From assembly GCA_014193395.1 (NCBI GenBank), contig BJHT01000038.1, forward strand, positions 1 through 35,371: a DNA stretch of 35,371 nt, in the 5' to 3' direction. Shown piece after piece: positions 23,469 through 31,765 of the stretch (its first letter is position 1; every line of letters begins with the position of its first letter). The notes under the pieces were generated by a model. That model was given only the letters and a program-made list of their open reading frames with translations. It did no database searches and was not told where the DNA came from. The stretch is from Verrucomicrobiota bacterium (GTDB taxonomy: Bacteria; Verrucomicrobiota; Verrucomicrobiia; Limisphaerales; BJHT01). The position numbers and the translations under genes are program-made.

Positions 23469-24944
23469 ATGAAAACCATCTCGGCCGCGGTGTGGGCGCT
23501 GGGGATCGCGGGAGCGGCGGGCGCGGGGTTTCAGTATGAGTTTCAGGCGGGGCGAAGCTACGTGTATGCGGTGCGCGCGGTGGCGGAGGAACGGGATTAC
23601 CTGGAGCTGCTGACGGGGACGGTGACGTATTCCGCGAAGGCGGGGGCGGCGGCGGGAAACGAAATCACGCTGGCCAGCCGTCCGGCCTTGGTGCGGCAGC
23701 GGGAAACGGCAAATGGCTTGGTGGTGCCGTTCGCGGATTCGCCGGGGCGGACGGCGCTGCGGATCGGCGGATTTCGATTCGTCGAGTCGGGGCCGGTAGG
23801 GGGGAGCGAGGTCCAGATCGATTCGCAGGGCCGAACGCCGCGGGGCGCGTCGGGCGCGGCCGGATCGCGGGTGCTAGGCGAGGCGACGCGTCTGATCATC
23901 GATCCCTTGTTGCCGGCGGGGAAGCAGTCGTGGAGCACCAGCGCCGATTGCGAACTGGTGTGGGAGGAAACCATGCCGCCCACGCGAGTGACACCCGAGC
24001 CGCGCGTGCGCGAGATGCGGGTGCCGGCGCGGGAGCAGGTTTTGTACACGTTGGAAAACGTGGGCGACGAGGTGGTGGTGTTCAAACGGCAGTATGAACT
24101 GCGCACGGCCCCGGCGGCGAACAGCGGTCGGCGGATGGTGCTCGCGGGCACGGGGACGAACACCTTCGACCTCGTGCGCGGGCTGCCGGTGACGATGACT
24201 TTCGCCGGGGTGCTGACGGAGACGTGGGAGAATGGCGAGCGGCGCACACCGCTGTCGGTGTCTTACAAATTGCTCGAAGGCGCGGAACTGCCGACGCCCG
24301 CTCCGGTTTCAAAAAGCACGGGCAAGCTGGCGGGAAAAGCGGCGCTGAAACGGCTGACGACGGTGGAGCACGCGAAGCTGCTGGCGGAATTGCAGGGTGA
24401 GGACCGGCTGAAACAGCGGGCGGCGGCCGGGCAGTTGGCAAGTTTTCAACCGGCGGGTAATCGCGCGGAGATTGTGCGGCGGCTGGTCGCGCTGGCGGGG
24501 AGCGAGGAGGGTTTCATGCGCGAGGCGGCGATCAAGGCGCTGGCGGTGTGGGGCACGACGGCGCAGGCGACGGTGGTGCTCGACGCATTGCAAGATCGCG
24601 ATCTGGCGGTGCGGCAGGCGGCGATCGAGGCGCTGGCATTCGGTCGGACAGCGCGCGGAGCGGAGGCGCTGGCGGAGTTGGTGGCGACGGGGAGGGAGTT
24701 CAGTCAGGCCAGTCTGGCGTTGCGCGGCATGGGCGCGGTGGCGGAGCCGGCGGTGCTGAAGCTGCTCGAGGATCGGAATCTCGCGACGCGTCGCGAGGCG
24801 TGCCAGCTCCTCAAAGCGATCGGCACGCAACAAAGTCTGCCCGCGCTGAACACTGCGGCGCGCGGGCCAGACTCGCTGCTCGCACTGCTGGCGAAGGAAG
24901 CGATCAAGGCGGTGACGGCGAGAGGGGAGAAGCTCAAAGATTAA
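23469..24944 (+). CDS. Secreted HEAT-repeat protein
   Basis: A 491-residue protein. The ATG at 23469 gives a signal peptide (MKTISAAVWALGIAGAAGAG); an in-frame ATG lies 27 bp upstream. Residues about 20-260 form a beta-rich domain I do not recognise (FQYEFQAGRSYVYAV..., ending VSYKLLEGAELP). About 290-485 are alpha-helical HEAT/PBS-lyase-like repeats with the usual A-A-I-K-A-L and A-A-I-E-A-L helices, likely a protein-binding scaffold. The last codons and stop coincide with the first copy of the CTCAAAG repeat, so the extreme C-terminus (GEKLKD) is repeat-derived. Confidence 0.8.
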   Translation: MKTISAAVWALGIAGAAGAGFQYEFQAGRSYVYAVRAVAEERDYLELLTGTVTYSAKAGAAAGNEITLASRPALVRQRETANGLVVPFADSPGRTALRIGGFRFVESGPVGGSEVQIDSQGRTPRGASGAAGSRVLGEATRLIIDPLLPAGKQSWSTSADCELVWEETMPPTRVTPEPRVREMRVPAREQVLYTLENVGDEVVVFKRQYELRTAPAANSGRRMVLAGTGTNTFDLVRGLPVTMTFAGVLTETWENGERRTPLSVSYKLLEGAELPTPAPVSKSTGKLAGKAALKRLTTVEHAKLLAELQGEDRLKQRAAAGQLASFQPAGNRAEIVRRLVALAGSEEGFMREAAIKALAVWGTTAQATVVLDALQDRDLAVRQAAIEALAFGRTARGAEALAELVATGREFSQASLALRGMGAVAEPAVLKLLEDRNLATRREACQLLKAIGTQQSLPALNTAARGPDSLLALLAKEAIKAVTARGEKLKD

Positions 24945-24958
24945 AGCTCAAAGCTCAA
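24929..24958 (+). repeat. CTCAAAG heptamer repeat, copy 1
   Basis: GAAGCTCAAAGATTAAAGCTCAAAGCTCAA: a 7-bp unit repeated with small changes. It overlaps the stop codon (TAA) of the HEAT-repeat gene. Two further copies lie at 25004-25046 and, inverted, 25227-25277. Confidence 0.9.
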
Positions 24959-25003
24959 CGGCGGGGGAAGCGGCGAGGAATGGGGAGCGCGGGAAATCGG
25001 AGT

Positions 25004-25046
25004 GAAGCTCAAAGCTCAAAGTTCAAAGCTCAAGGGAAGGGCCAAG
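25004..25046 (+). repeat. CTCAAAG repeat, copy 2, left arm of a large inverted repeat
   Basis: Four heptamer-like units are followed by GGGAAGGGCCAAG. The whole stretch is complementary to 25227-25277, apart from a few extra bases (ACCAAGGG) in the right arm. Between the arms lie further nested pairs: GAGCGCGGCTGT with ACAGCCGCGCTC, and ACCAGCCGCAGCA with TGCTGCGGCTGGT. Confidence 0.9.
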
Positions 25047-25220
25047 TTCCAAACCGAGGGTGCGGAGCGCGGCTGTATCGCGGACCAGCCGCAGCAGCAA
25101 TCGGGGAACGGTGCGGAATGGGCTGGCCGCCGTCCGGCATTCCAACGTGCTGCGGCTGGTGCTCCGCACACAGCCGCGCTCCCGCCGCGTACCGCGCGGG
25201 ATCTGCTCGCGGATGCGGCC

Positions 25221-26393
25221 GTGAAGCTTGGCCCCTTGGTGCTTCCCTTGAGCTTTGAGCTTTATGCTTTGAGCTTCGCCCTGCTGCTGCTCGCGCTGTT
25301 GGGCGTAACCCCGGAGGCGCACGCGCATCGCACGAGCGACAGCTATCTGGCGCTCACCGTGGAGGAGGGGCGGCTGAGCGGAAAGTGGGACATCGGCATC
25401 GCTGATCTCGCGCCCATCGTAGGATTGAAACCGGGCAGCGGAACGATCTTGAGCGCGGCGGACATTCAGACCTGTTTGGAACGGGCGGCGGGCTACGCCG
25501 TGCCGCGCCTCCAGATCAGCGGTGATGGCCGGCCGGGAACCGTTCGCGTCACGGAGACGAAACTGGAGCATCACACGGACGGAGTCTTTGCCGCGCTGCG
25601 CTTCGCGGTGGATGGCCTGCACGACGTGCGTGAACTGGAAATTCAGTATCGACTCTTCTTCGACGACGACCCGTTGCACCGCGGCCTGATGATGGTGGAG
25701 GAAGGCGAGCGCAATCAGACCGCTGTGTTTCATCTCGAATCGCCGCGCCAGGTTTTCCGCCTGACGAGCGTGAGCCGGACGAAGGAGTTCGCGGTGTTTT
25801 TCCGCGAGGGCGTGCGGCACATCTGGACCGGCTACGACCACGTTTTGTTTCTGTTGGCGCTGCTGCTGCCGGCAGTGCTGCGGCGTTCGGAAGATCGCTG
25901 GCTGGGCGTGGAGCGCTTCCGTCCCGCGCTGGTGAGCGTGGTGAAAATCGTCACCGCCTTCACGCTCGCGCACTCGATCACACTCACGCTCGCGGCGCTG
26001 CAGGTCGTGAACCTGCCGTCACGCTGGGTCGAGTCAGCCATCGCGGCGTCGGTGATGCTCGCGGCGGCGAACAATCTCCGGCCATTCTTTCGCGGGCGCG
26101 AATGGCTGGTGACCTTCGCGTTCGGACTGGTGCATGGCCTCGGCTTCGCAAGCGCACTGGGGGAACTCGGGCTGCGGCGCGAGAACCTCTGGCCAACGCT
26201 CGCGGCCTTCAACTTGGGCGTCGAAGGCGGGCAGTTGGTGATCGTGGCCGCGTTCCTCCCCGTGGCCTACCGACTGCGCGCCACGGCCCTCTACCAGCGG
26301 GCACTGCTCATCGGAGGGTCGGTGGCGATTCTGCTGATCGCCGTGGGCTGGCTGATCGAGCGGGTGTGGGAAGTGAAGCTGTTCCCGGGGTGA
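25221..26393 (+). CDS. HupE/UreJ-like membrane protein with periplasmic N-terminal domain
   Basis: About 390 residues from the GTG at 25221; other in-frame starts are TTG 25236, GTG 25239, TTG 25248 and TTG 25269, and the open frame extends further upstream through repeat DNA. A signal peptide ends near PEAHAHRTSD. A periplasmic domain of about 180 residues follows, then six or seven membrane helices with family motifs HIWTGYDHVLFLLALLL, VTAFTLAHSITLTLAAL, ESAIAASVMLAAANN, FGLVHGLGFASALGEL and AFNLGVEGGQLVIV. HupE/UreJ proteins are linked to nickel handling or metal transport, but no hydrogenase or urease gene is in the window. The start is unusually uncertain because it lies within a repeat arm. 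Confidence 0.85.
   Translation: MKLGPLVLPLSFELYALSFALLLLALLGVTPEAHAHRTSDSYLALTVEEGRLSGKWDIGIADLAPIVGLKPGSGTILSAADIQTCLERAAGYAVPRLQISGDGRPGTVRVTETKLEHHTDGVFAALRFAVDGLHDVRELEIQYRLFFDDDPLHRGLMMVEEGERNQTAVFHLESPRQVFRLTSVSRTKEFAVFFREGVRHIWTGYDHVLFLLALLLPAVLRRSEDRWLGVERFRPALVSVVKIVTAFTLAHSITLTLAALQVVNLPSRWVESAIAASVMLAAANNLRPFFRGREWLVTFAFGLVHGLGFASALGELGLRRENLWPTLAAFNLGVEGGQLVIVAAFLPVAYRLRATALYQRALLIGGSVAILLIAVGWLIERVWEVKLFPG
25227..25277 (-). repeat. CTCAAAG repeat, copy 3 (inverted), right arm, overlapping the HupE-like gene start
   Basis: The sequence reads CTTGGCCCCTTGGTGCTTCC, then TTGAGCTTTGAGCTTTATGC, then TTTGAGCTTC. It is the reverse complement of copy 2 with a short insertion. In the frame of the downstream gene it encodes the signal-peptide start (LPLSFELYALSFALL). 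Confidence 0.9.
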
Positions 26394-26425
26394 ATTACCC
26401 GAACGCCACGGTCGGGTGAACGCGC

Positions 26426-27685
26426 TCACGCCTCAAACCGCAGGTAGAGGCACTTCAAATACGCCGCCTCCTTGAAGGTCGCCGGATGATCCGGCGCGTG
26501 CTGCTCGCTCGCGATTTCCGAAAACCGCCGCCCTGAACCTTCCGCCGCCGCACGCACCGCGCCGAAGAATTCGTCCGTCGAAACGTGCGCCGAGCACGAC
26601 CCCGCCACGAGAATTCCCCCGCTTCGCAGCCGCGCGATGCCGAGGCGGTTCAATCGCTCATATGCCTGAATCGCGCGGCCCCGTTCCGTCTCGCGCTTCG
26701 CCAGCGACGGCGGATCAAGGATGATGAGATCAAACTGCCGCTCCTGCTTTTCGAGCCAGAAAAACGCATCGGCCTGCACCGTCTCGTGCGCGCACGCCCG
26801 CACCGCCGCGTCGTCCTGGTTCAACGCAAAATTCCGCCGCGCCCCCGCCAGCGCGTGGTCGCTGATGTCCACATCCGTGACCATGCGCGCGCCGCCGCGC
26901 GCCGCGTGAACCGAGAATCCGCCGGTAAAACTGAACGCGTTCAACACCTCGCGCCCCGCCGCCAGCGCCTCGACCCGCGCACGGTTTTCGCGTTGATCCA
27001 GGAAGAAACCCGTCTTCTGCCCGCGCCGCACATCGGCCTCGAATCGCAGCCCGTGCTCGCGAAAAATCACCACGTCCGGCGGCTCCGTCAACCCGAGCGA
27101 CTGCCCGTCCTCGACCCCAAACGTGGCCGCGCTCATCTGCATGTTCCGGCTCAACCGCAGCACCAGGTGTTCGTGCGGCAGATGTTCGCGCAGCAGCGAC
27201 ACGATCTCGTCCAGCCGCGGCAACCACGCCGCCGTGTAGAGCTTCAGCACCAGCGTCGTCGCATACCGATCCACGACCAGCCCCGGCCAGCCTTCGCTCT
27301 CGCCATTGATGCATCGGTAGCCGTCCGTGCGCGCATCGAACATCCCCGCGCGCCGCGTGATCGTCTCCTGCAACCGCGCCGCCCACCACGCGCGGTCAAT
27401 CGTCGTTGGCTTGCCCACATGAATGATCCGCACGCGCAGCGGCGAATCGGGATCGAACAAACCCATCGCGAGAAACTTGTCCTGCCGGTCATAGATCACC
27501 GCCAGCTCGCCCATCTCCCCTGCCCTGTTCTGCTCCTGCACGCTGTCCGAAAACACCCACGGATGCCGCGAGCGAATCGCCGACTCCGAGGCCTTGGTCA
27601 CGCGCAGCCGCAACCGCGCAGCCGCGCCGGCAGGCGTTATCGCCGCCGCCGCTGTTCGATTGTTCGCACTGGATATTTCAGACAC
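26426..27685 (-). CDS. Class I rRNA methyltransferase, RlmI-like
   Basis: A 419-residue SAM-dependent methyltransferase, probably methylating a cytosine C5 in 23S rRNA. It has an N-terminal PUA-like domain (about 25-100, with [11 protein letters not shown]), a middle domain, and a Rossmann methyltransferase domain with [17 protein letters not shown] motif I ([19 protein letters not shown]), DPP in LDPPSLAK (323-330), and SCSAHVS (about 362) carrying the catalytic cysteine. The start is GTG at 27685. It is convergent with the HupE-like gene, 32 bp between stops. The exact target base is inferred from family. Confidence 0.92.
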   Translation of the reverse strand: MSEISSANNRTAAAAITPAGAAARLRLRVTKASESAIRSRHPWVFSDSVQEQNRAGEMGELAVIYDRQDKFLAMGLFDPDSPLRVRIIHVGKPTTIDRAWWAARLQETITRRAGMFDARTDGYRCINGESEGWPGLVVDRYATTLVLKLYTAAWLPRLDEIVSLLREHLPHEHLVLRLSRNMQMSAATFGVEDGQSLGLTEPPDVVIFREHGLRFEADVRRGQKTGFFLDQRENRARVEALAAGREVLNAFSFTGGFSVHAARGGARMVTDVDISDHALAGARRNFALNQDDAAVRACAHETVQADAFFWLEKQERQFDLIILDPPSLAKRETERGRAIQAYERLNRLGIARLRSGGILVAGSCSAHVSTDEFFGAVRAAAEGSGRRFSEIASEQHAPDHPATFKEAAYLKCLYLRFEA

Positions 27686-27827
27686 AACACGAGGCTATTC
27701 CGCTCCCAACCACAAGTCACGCGGCCAGACCCGCGGCCGACCAGACTGCGCCGTTCGCGCTCCGCAAAACCTCCGCCTTCCCCCGCCATCCGCGGTCGGT
27801 ATGCTCACGCGCAATGCGGGTGAAACC

Positions 27828-28238
27828 ATGACAGCTCCCTTTCGTTATCTGGCCACGTTGACCACCGGACGGATCGTGCTCTGGTGCTACGCCATTTGGT
27901 ACGTGGTGAACGTGGCCCATCATTTCGAGGCGCGGCCGCGGCTCTGGCTGACCTCGCTCGGCCTGAGCGCCATCATTGGCACCGCGCTGCTGCTGAGCAC
28001 GCGGGCGGGTGCGCACGGCACGACGCGGCTGGATCGCTGGCAAATCTTCCGGCTGTTTCTGATGCCGTTCTGCGTCTCGAGTTTCGCCGCGCTGGTGAAG
28101 GACGCGGGCTTCATCCTCATTTTTCCACCGAGCCTGCGGGAGAATGTGGTGGGACTGGTTGCGATGGCCGCGTTCGTGTTCATCGTGCTCGCGTTGAAGA
28201 AGTCACGCTTCGCCGAACCAACGGGCAAGCCGGATTAG
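27828..28238 (+). CDS. Small four-helix membrane protein, unknown function
   Basis: A 136-residue protein with four predicted membrane helices (about 14-33, 42-58, 72-95 and 108-126). The sequence is bacterial-conserved in appearance: FRYLATLTTGRIVLWCYAIWY at the start and DRWQIFRLFLMPFCVSSFAALVKDAG in the middle. I do not recognise a named family. I chose the ATG at 27828 because the frame upstream is arginine/alanine-rich and overlaps the divergent methyltransferase gene. It stands alone before a large repeat. Confidence 0.75.
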   Translation: MTAPFRYLATLTTGRIVLWCYAIWYVVNVAHHFEARPRLWLTSLGLSAIIGTALLLSTRAGAHGTTRLDRWQIFRLFLMPFCVSSFAALVKDAGFILIFPPSLRENVVGLVAMAAFVFIVLALKKSRFAEPTGKPD

Positions 28239-28586
28239 GCTCAATTCGTTTCGGTTATTTCGCTCCGAGGAAAGCTGGACCACCACGCGTGTGTTCAACA
28301 CGTCTCGGCAATCCCAACGGGATTGTGTCCTCCAGCCCAGGGTTGCGAGGAACGAACTACCCTGGGTAGGAGCCGGGAAGGTTTTTCAACCCCAACGGGG
28401 TTGCGGCGCACTGCCACCGCCGGGCCGCAACCCCGTTGGGGTTGCGAGGAATTACCACGCCAATTCCCAGGGTAGCCTCGCCGACTCGGCGACCCTGGGC
28501 TGGAGGCCGGAATCCCGTTGGGATTCAGCGCTGGAATATCCAAAACGCACTGAGATCACGGTCGGGATTGAGGGCGGGTTGCGAAC
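28239..28586. other. 348-bp spacer, mostly repeat
   Basis: Convergent spacer between the small membrane protein gene and the 471-residue secreted-protein gene. Most of it (28310-28525) is the nested inverted repeat listed separately. I see no gene in it. Confidence 0.8.
28310..28525. repeat. Nested inverted repeat built from CCCAACGGG palindromes
   Basis: Four 15-bp imperfect palindromes: AATCCCAACGGGATT (28310-28324), AACCCCAACGGGGTT (28388-28402), AACCCCGTTGGGGTT (28429-28443) and AATCCCGTTGGGATT (28511-28525). Units 3 and 4 are the exact reverse complements of 2 and 1. Between them are TCCAGCCCAGGGTTGCGAGG and ACCCTGGGT on the left and their mirror on the right. The element is thus about 216 bp of hairpin-in-hairpin centred near 28416. 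Confidence 0.92.
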
Positions 28587-30002
28587 TCAAAACGGCTCCG
28601 CCGCCTCCGTGGGCGCTTGCAGTTGCAGCAGCTTCAGCGCGCCCAGCGCAATCTTCACCGGGCCGAACAGCGGGCTTTTCCCCACGAGCTGGCCCTGCTC
28701 GACGCGCTCGATCGCGACGGTCACGCGGCCACGCGTGACGAAATGGGCCTGCGGCGTGTGACCCGCCGCCGCGCCCGCCGGACGCGCCGTCTCCGCCAAC
28801 CGCAATTGCGCGACACGCAGCAACGGAATCGCCAGCGGTCCCAACGGCGACTCAACGGTCAGCTTGCCGTCGGCGAATTTTTGCAGGCGACCGGCGACGG
28901 TGTCGTTGTTCATCAGCAGCACGAAATCGCTTTTCGGATCGGGGGCCTTGTTCGTCGTGGCGTCCATCCGACCGTCCCATTCGGCGACGGTGAGGTTGCT
29001 CAGTTTCATGATGCTCGCGGTCTGGTTCACGAAGCGCAGGATCGTGCCCGTGCCCGCAAATTCCGTCGGTTCCTTCCACTGCTTCACCAGCGCGCCGTCG
29101 ATGAGGAGGTTGATCGTCTGGTCGGGCTTGTTCACACGGATGGTGACGTGCATCGAGTTCTTCGTGTTGGCCAGCGGCATGAACGCCGCGCCCAGCGAGG
29201 AGATGGGGCGCTGCTTGCTCACGACGAGGATGTTCACCGAGTTGTTGTTCAACTGGAGGCTGTAGAAGCCGCCGAAATCCGGTGCGTTTTCCTTTTGCGC
29301 GAGGTTGATCGGGAACAGCGAGTCCGCATACAGCGCGACGGCCAGGTTGAAAAAGCCCTTCCACGCCACATCGAACTGGATGTCCACCAGGTTCGGCAGC
29401 TTGAAGTCGCGCGCCACCGACGCCGACTGCGTGGCGAGAAACGATCCCTGATGATAGACCCAGCCGCTCGGCTCCGCGTCGGGGATCGGCGGCTTGCCCT
29501 GCGTCCAGCCCTCGAGTCCCGTCGGGCCCTCGAAGAGCAGCCCCGGTCGCGGACTTTGCGGCACGATGCTCTCGATGCTGCTGCGCGGGATGTTCAACTC
29601 CCCGGCCCACCACGTTTGCAAAATGATCTTGTCATCGAGAATCGCGCCCAAGCTCCCCTCCAGCTCGTCCTGATTGATCAATCGCACCAACACGGGGAAC
29701 GCCGGCTTGGCTGCGGTTCCCGCGCGCTCGCCCAGTCGCACCTTCACCACGCTCGCCGTCCGCGCCGTCATTTCCTTGGCCGCGTCGGGATGCCGCCACA
29801 CCAGCCCTTTCTCGGGGTCGTAGGTGATCAACTCGCCGCGCAACCGGTCGCCGTTGGCGAAGTACAGCCCGTCATTCACCGGCCCCGCCGCCGCCGCGCC
29901 GGCCACCCGCGGCAGCCACGTCAGTGTCGCGACGACGAGCAAAGCCGCCGCGAAAAATCCCCGTCGCGCGCCGGGTTTGCTGCGATTGAAAATTGGTTTC
30001 AT
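28587..30002 (-). CDS. Secreted protein with Sm-like repeat motifs around a jelly-roll-like domain
   Basis: A 471-residue protein. The ATG at 30002 gives an Arg-containing signal peptide (hydrophobic about 16-34, then VAGA). Segments at about 45-90, 104-148 and 358-402 share the pattern N-x-D-x-x-x-G-x-L, with a strand ending V/I-x-x-I/L: FANGDRLRGELI, LINQDELEGSL and LMNNDTVAGRL. A weaker fourth lies near 420-465. Between them, about 155-345 looks like a carbohydrate-binding-type beta sandwich (GLLFEGPTGLEGW onward). I cannot name the family. It is upstream of nothing in an operon; the next gene on the same strand starts 1.5 kb away. Confidence 0.75.
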   Translation of the reverse strand: MKPIFNRSKPGARRGFFAAALLVVATLTWLPRVAGAAAAGPVNDGLYFANGDRLRGELITYDPEKGLVWRHPDAAKEMTARTASVVKVRLGERAGTAAKPAFPVLVRLINQDELEGSLGAILDDKIILQTWWAGELNIPRSSIESIVPQSPRPGLLFEGPTGLEGWTQGKPPIPDAEPSGWVYHQGSFLATQSASVARDFKLPNLVDIQFDVAWKGFFNLAVALYADSLFPINLAQKENAPDFGGFYSLQLNNNSVNILVVSKQRPISSLGAAFMPLANTKNSMHVTIRVNKPDQTINLLIDGALVKQWKEPTEFAGTGTILRFVNQTASIMKLSNLTVAEWDGRMDATTNKAPDPKSDFVLLMNNDTVAGRLQKFADGKLTVESPLGPLAIPLLRVAQLRLAETARPAGAAAGHTPQAHFVTRGRVTVAIERVEQGQLVGKSPLFGPVKIALGALKLLQLQAPTEAAEPF

Positions 30003-30210
30003 CGGACCGCGTGACGCTAGAAGCGGGCCGTGGCAAAGGAAAGGAACTAAACCGGCAACGGACGTAACGCGGGCGCTGCGCGCGGGGCCGATGATCCCAT
30101 GTGAATTGGGCAGGGGCGTTATTGGCAAGGGAATGGCGGCAAAGGAATGGGAACGCGGAGATATATTGTCGTACGAATCGAAACGGCCCGCCCGGAGCTT
30201 GCGTTGCCTG

Positions 30211-31536
30211 TCACTGCATCGGCAATTGCAACGTGACGCGTTCCTTGCCGCGCAGCACGAGGGCTTTCACCTTTTCGCCGGGGAAACGTTTTTGGAGGAG
30301 CCGCGCCAGCATCTCGCCTTCAGAAACGCGACCGGTCTGGCCGTCCAGCTCGACGATCACGTCGTCCTTCTGAAACCCCGCATTCTTCCCGGCGGCGTGT
30401 TTGTTGTACTGGCCGACAAATTTCACCCACAACGCCATGCCCTCCGCGCCGAGGCCGCGCCGTGTACGCTCCTCGTCGGCGAGGTCTTCCAGCACGAGAC
30501 CGCCGGTGGCCATGCCGCGCATGCCCCAGACGCCGACACGACGCGCGAGGTCGGTCTTGGTGCGCCAACCGGCGGGCAGCGCGAGATTCAGCGACTGCTC
30601 GGCGCCGCCGCGGCGGACGACGGCAGCCAGCGCGCCCGACTCCGGCGCGCGATGCAGCACCCAGCTTACGTCGGCCGCGGAAATCAGCGGCTGCCCGGAC
30701 AAGCTGAGCAATTCATCCCCGGCCTGCACCCCGGCCGCAGCGGCGCTGGAACCGGGAAGCACGGATTCCACCCGCGCCGCGCTGTCCGCGGCGAGCTTCA
30801 GACCAAGGGTGTCAGCGCCAGGAAACGAAAAGATCAGCTCGGTCGGCAGCGGTTTCTTTTGCTCCCGATAATGGAGGCGCGTGGCATCGCCAATCTGATG
30901 ACAGTGAACGCAACTGGGCACCACCTTGCCGCTCCAGTTCAGATCGAGCGAATAGCGGCCGACCAGCGTGGGCATCTCCACGGGCGTCTTGAAAGGCGTC
31001 GGACCGCCCTGTTTGCCGGCCAGCGCCGCCCGATTGGCCGGATAGCCGCGATGAATGGCGAGCGCCCCCTCGAGCGCCTTGCGATAGCTGGCGGTGTCTT
31101 TGTCCAACGCATTCTTCTGATGCGTCCACGAGCCGAAACGCCCATAGACCGTGCCATCGCCGTTGAAAAACATGGTCGTAAACGAGAGGTCGTAATCGAA
31201 CTGAAACAGCGAGAGATCGAGGGCGTTGGCGTTGATCACCCGCACACAGATGAACTGGTCCAGCAACGGCACCAGCGCCGCGTCGTTCAACACCCCCGCG
31301 TCGATCCCCGCGCACGACAGACACGGCACGCAGCGCAGCACCACCAGCAGCGGCTTGCCCGTGCGCTTCGCCTGCGCGAAACCCGAGCGGACATCGTTGT
31401 ACATCCAGCGCGGATCGTTCTCCATGGTCGCCTTGTCCTGGCGCACCGCGCCCTCGCGGTCCTTCACCGCCTCGGCGAACAACGGGGTGACAAACAAAGA
31501 CAACGCCAGCGCTACGGAACTGCCGAGTGATTTCAT
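30211..31536 (-). CDS. Secreted thioredoxin-fold / heme c / double-PDZ protein
   Basis: A 441-residue periplasmic protein (ATG 31536, signal peptide 1-21). A thioredoxin-like domain covers about 40-165, with cysteines in RCVPCLSCAG (C69, C72, C75). A single heme-c motif, CVHCH (209-213), follows, then two PDZ domains (about 240-330, with GSSAAAAGVQAGDELLSLSG, and 335-440, with KNAGFQKDDVIVELDG). As I recall, this matches a family named Trx7/PDZ domain-containing (seleno)protein. Here the redox positions are Cys and the frame has no internal UGA. It may link redox sensing or electron transfer to protein binding. The neighbouring upstream gene also encodes heme-c motifs. Confidence 0.85.
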   Translation of the reverse strand: MKSLGSSVALALSLFVTPLFAEAVKDREGAVRQDKATMENDPRWMYNDVRSGFAQAKRTGKPLLVVLRCVPCLSCAGIDAGVLNDAALVPLLDQFICVRVINANALDLSLFQFDYDLSFTTMFFNGDGTVYGRFGSWTHQKNALDKDTASYRKALEGALAIHRGYPANRAALAGKQGGPTPFKTPVEMPTLVGRYSLDLNWSGKVVPSCVHCHQIGDATRLHYREQKKPLPTELIFSFPGADTLGLKLAADSAARVESVLPGSSAAAAGVQAGDELLSLSGQPLISAADVSWVLHRAPESGALAAVVRRGGAEQSLNLALPAGWRTKTDLARRVGVWGMRGMATGGLVLEDLADEERTRRGLGAEGMALWVKFVGQYNKHAAGKNAGFQKDDVIVELDGQTGRVSEGEMLARLLQKRFPGEKVKALVLRGKERVTLQLPMQ

Positions 31537-31765
31537 GCGCGCGAACGTGGCACCAGCAGAACGCACGGGCAAACAAAACGAAGGCCGGAGCCTGGCGTCC
31601 GGCATTGCTGTTGGCGGGCGCGCGGTGTCGGCGTGCCGACATGACAACCGCTGGATTGCATTGGAGTTGGAAGCTGCGCTGGCCAGCCTGCTCGTCCAAG
31701 GCCGGGGCTTTGGTCTTCCTGAGGTTGATTACGGGCCGCGTGGACGGTGCTGACCAAGCGGGCGG
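31537..31765. other. Spacer with short palindromes
   Basis: A 229-bp gap between two minus-strand genes. It contains TGTCGGCGTGCCGACA (31626-31641), GCTGGCCAGC and an imperfect CCAAGGCC/GGGCTTTGG hairpin. I see no gene and no clear promoter for the thioredoxin-heme-PDZ gene. Confidence 0.6.

Noticed and set aside
24929..25277. CRISPR-like array of CTCAAAG repeats
   Set aside because: Units are 7 bp with no spacers and are arranged as inverted arms; no cas gene is present.
26394..26425. Terminator between the convergent HupE-like and methyltransferase genes
   Set aside because: Only a 6-bp stem (ACCCGA/TCGGGT) with a 9-nt loop and no T-run on either strand.
26585..27823. 412-codon + strand open frame opposite the methyltransferase gene
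   Set aside because: Composition is Arg/His/Pro-rich with no family match; the RlmI-like gene explains the region.
28617..31530. Long + strand open frames opposite the two minus-strand secreted proteins
   Set aside because: Arg/His-rich translations without domains. The minus strand encodes signal peptides, heme and PDZ motifs.
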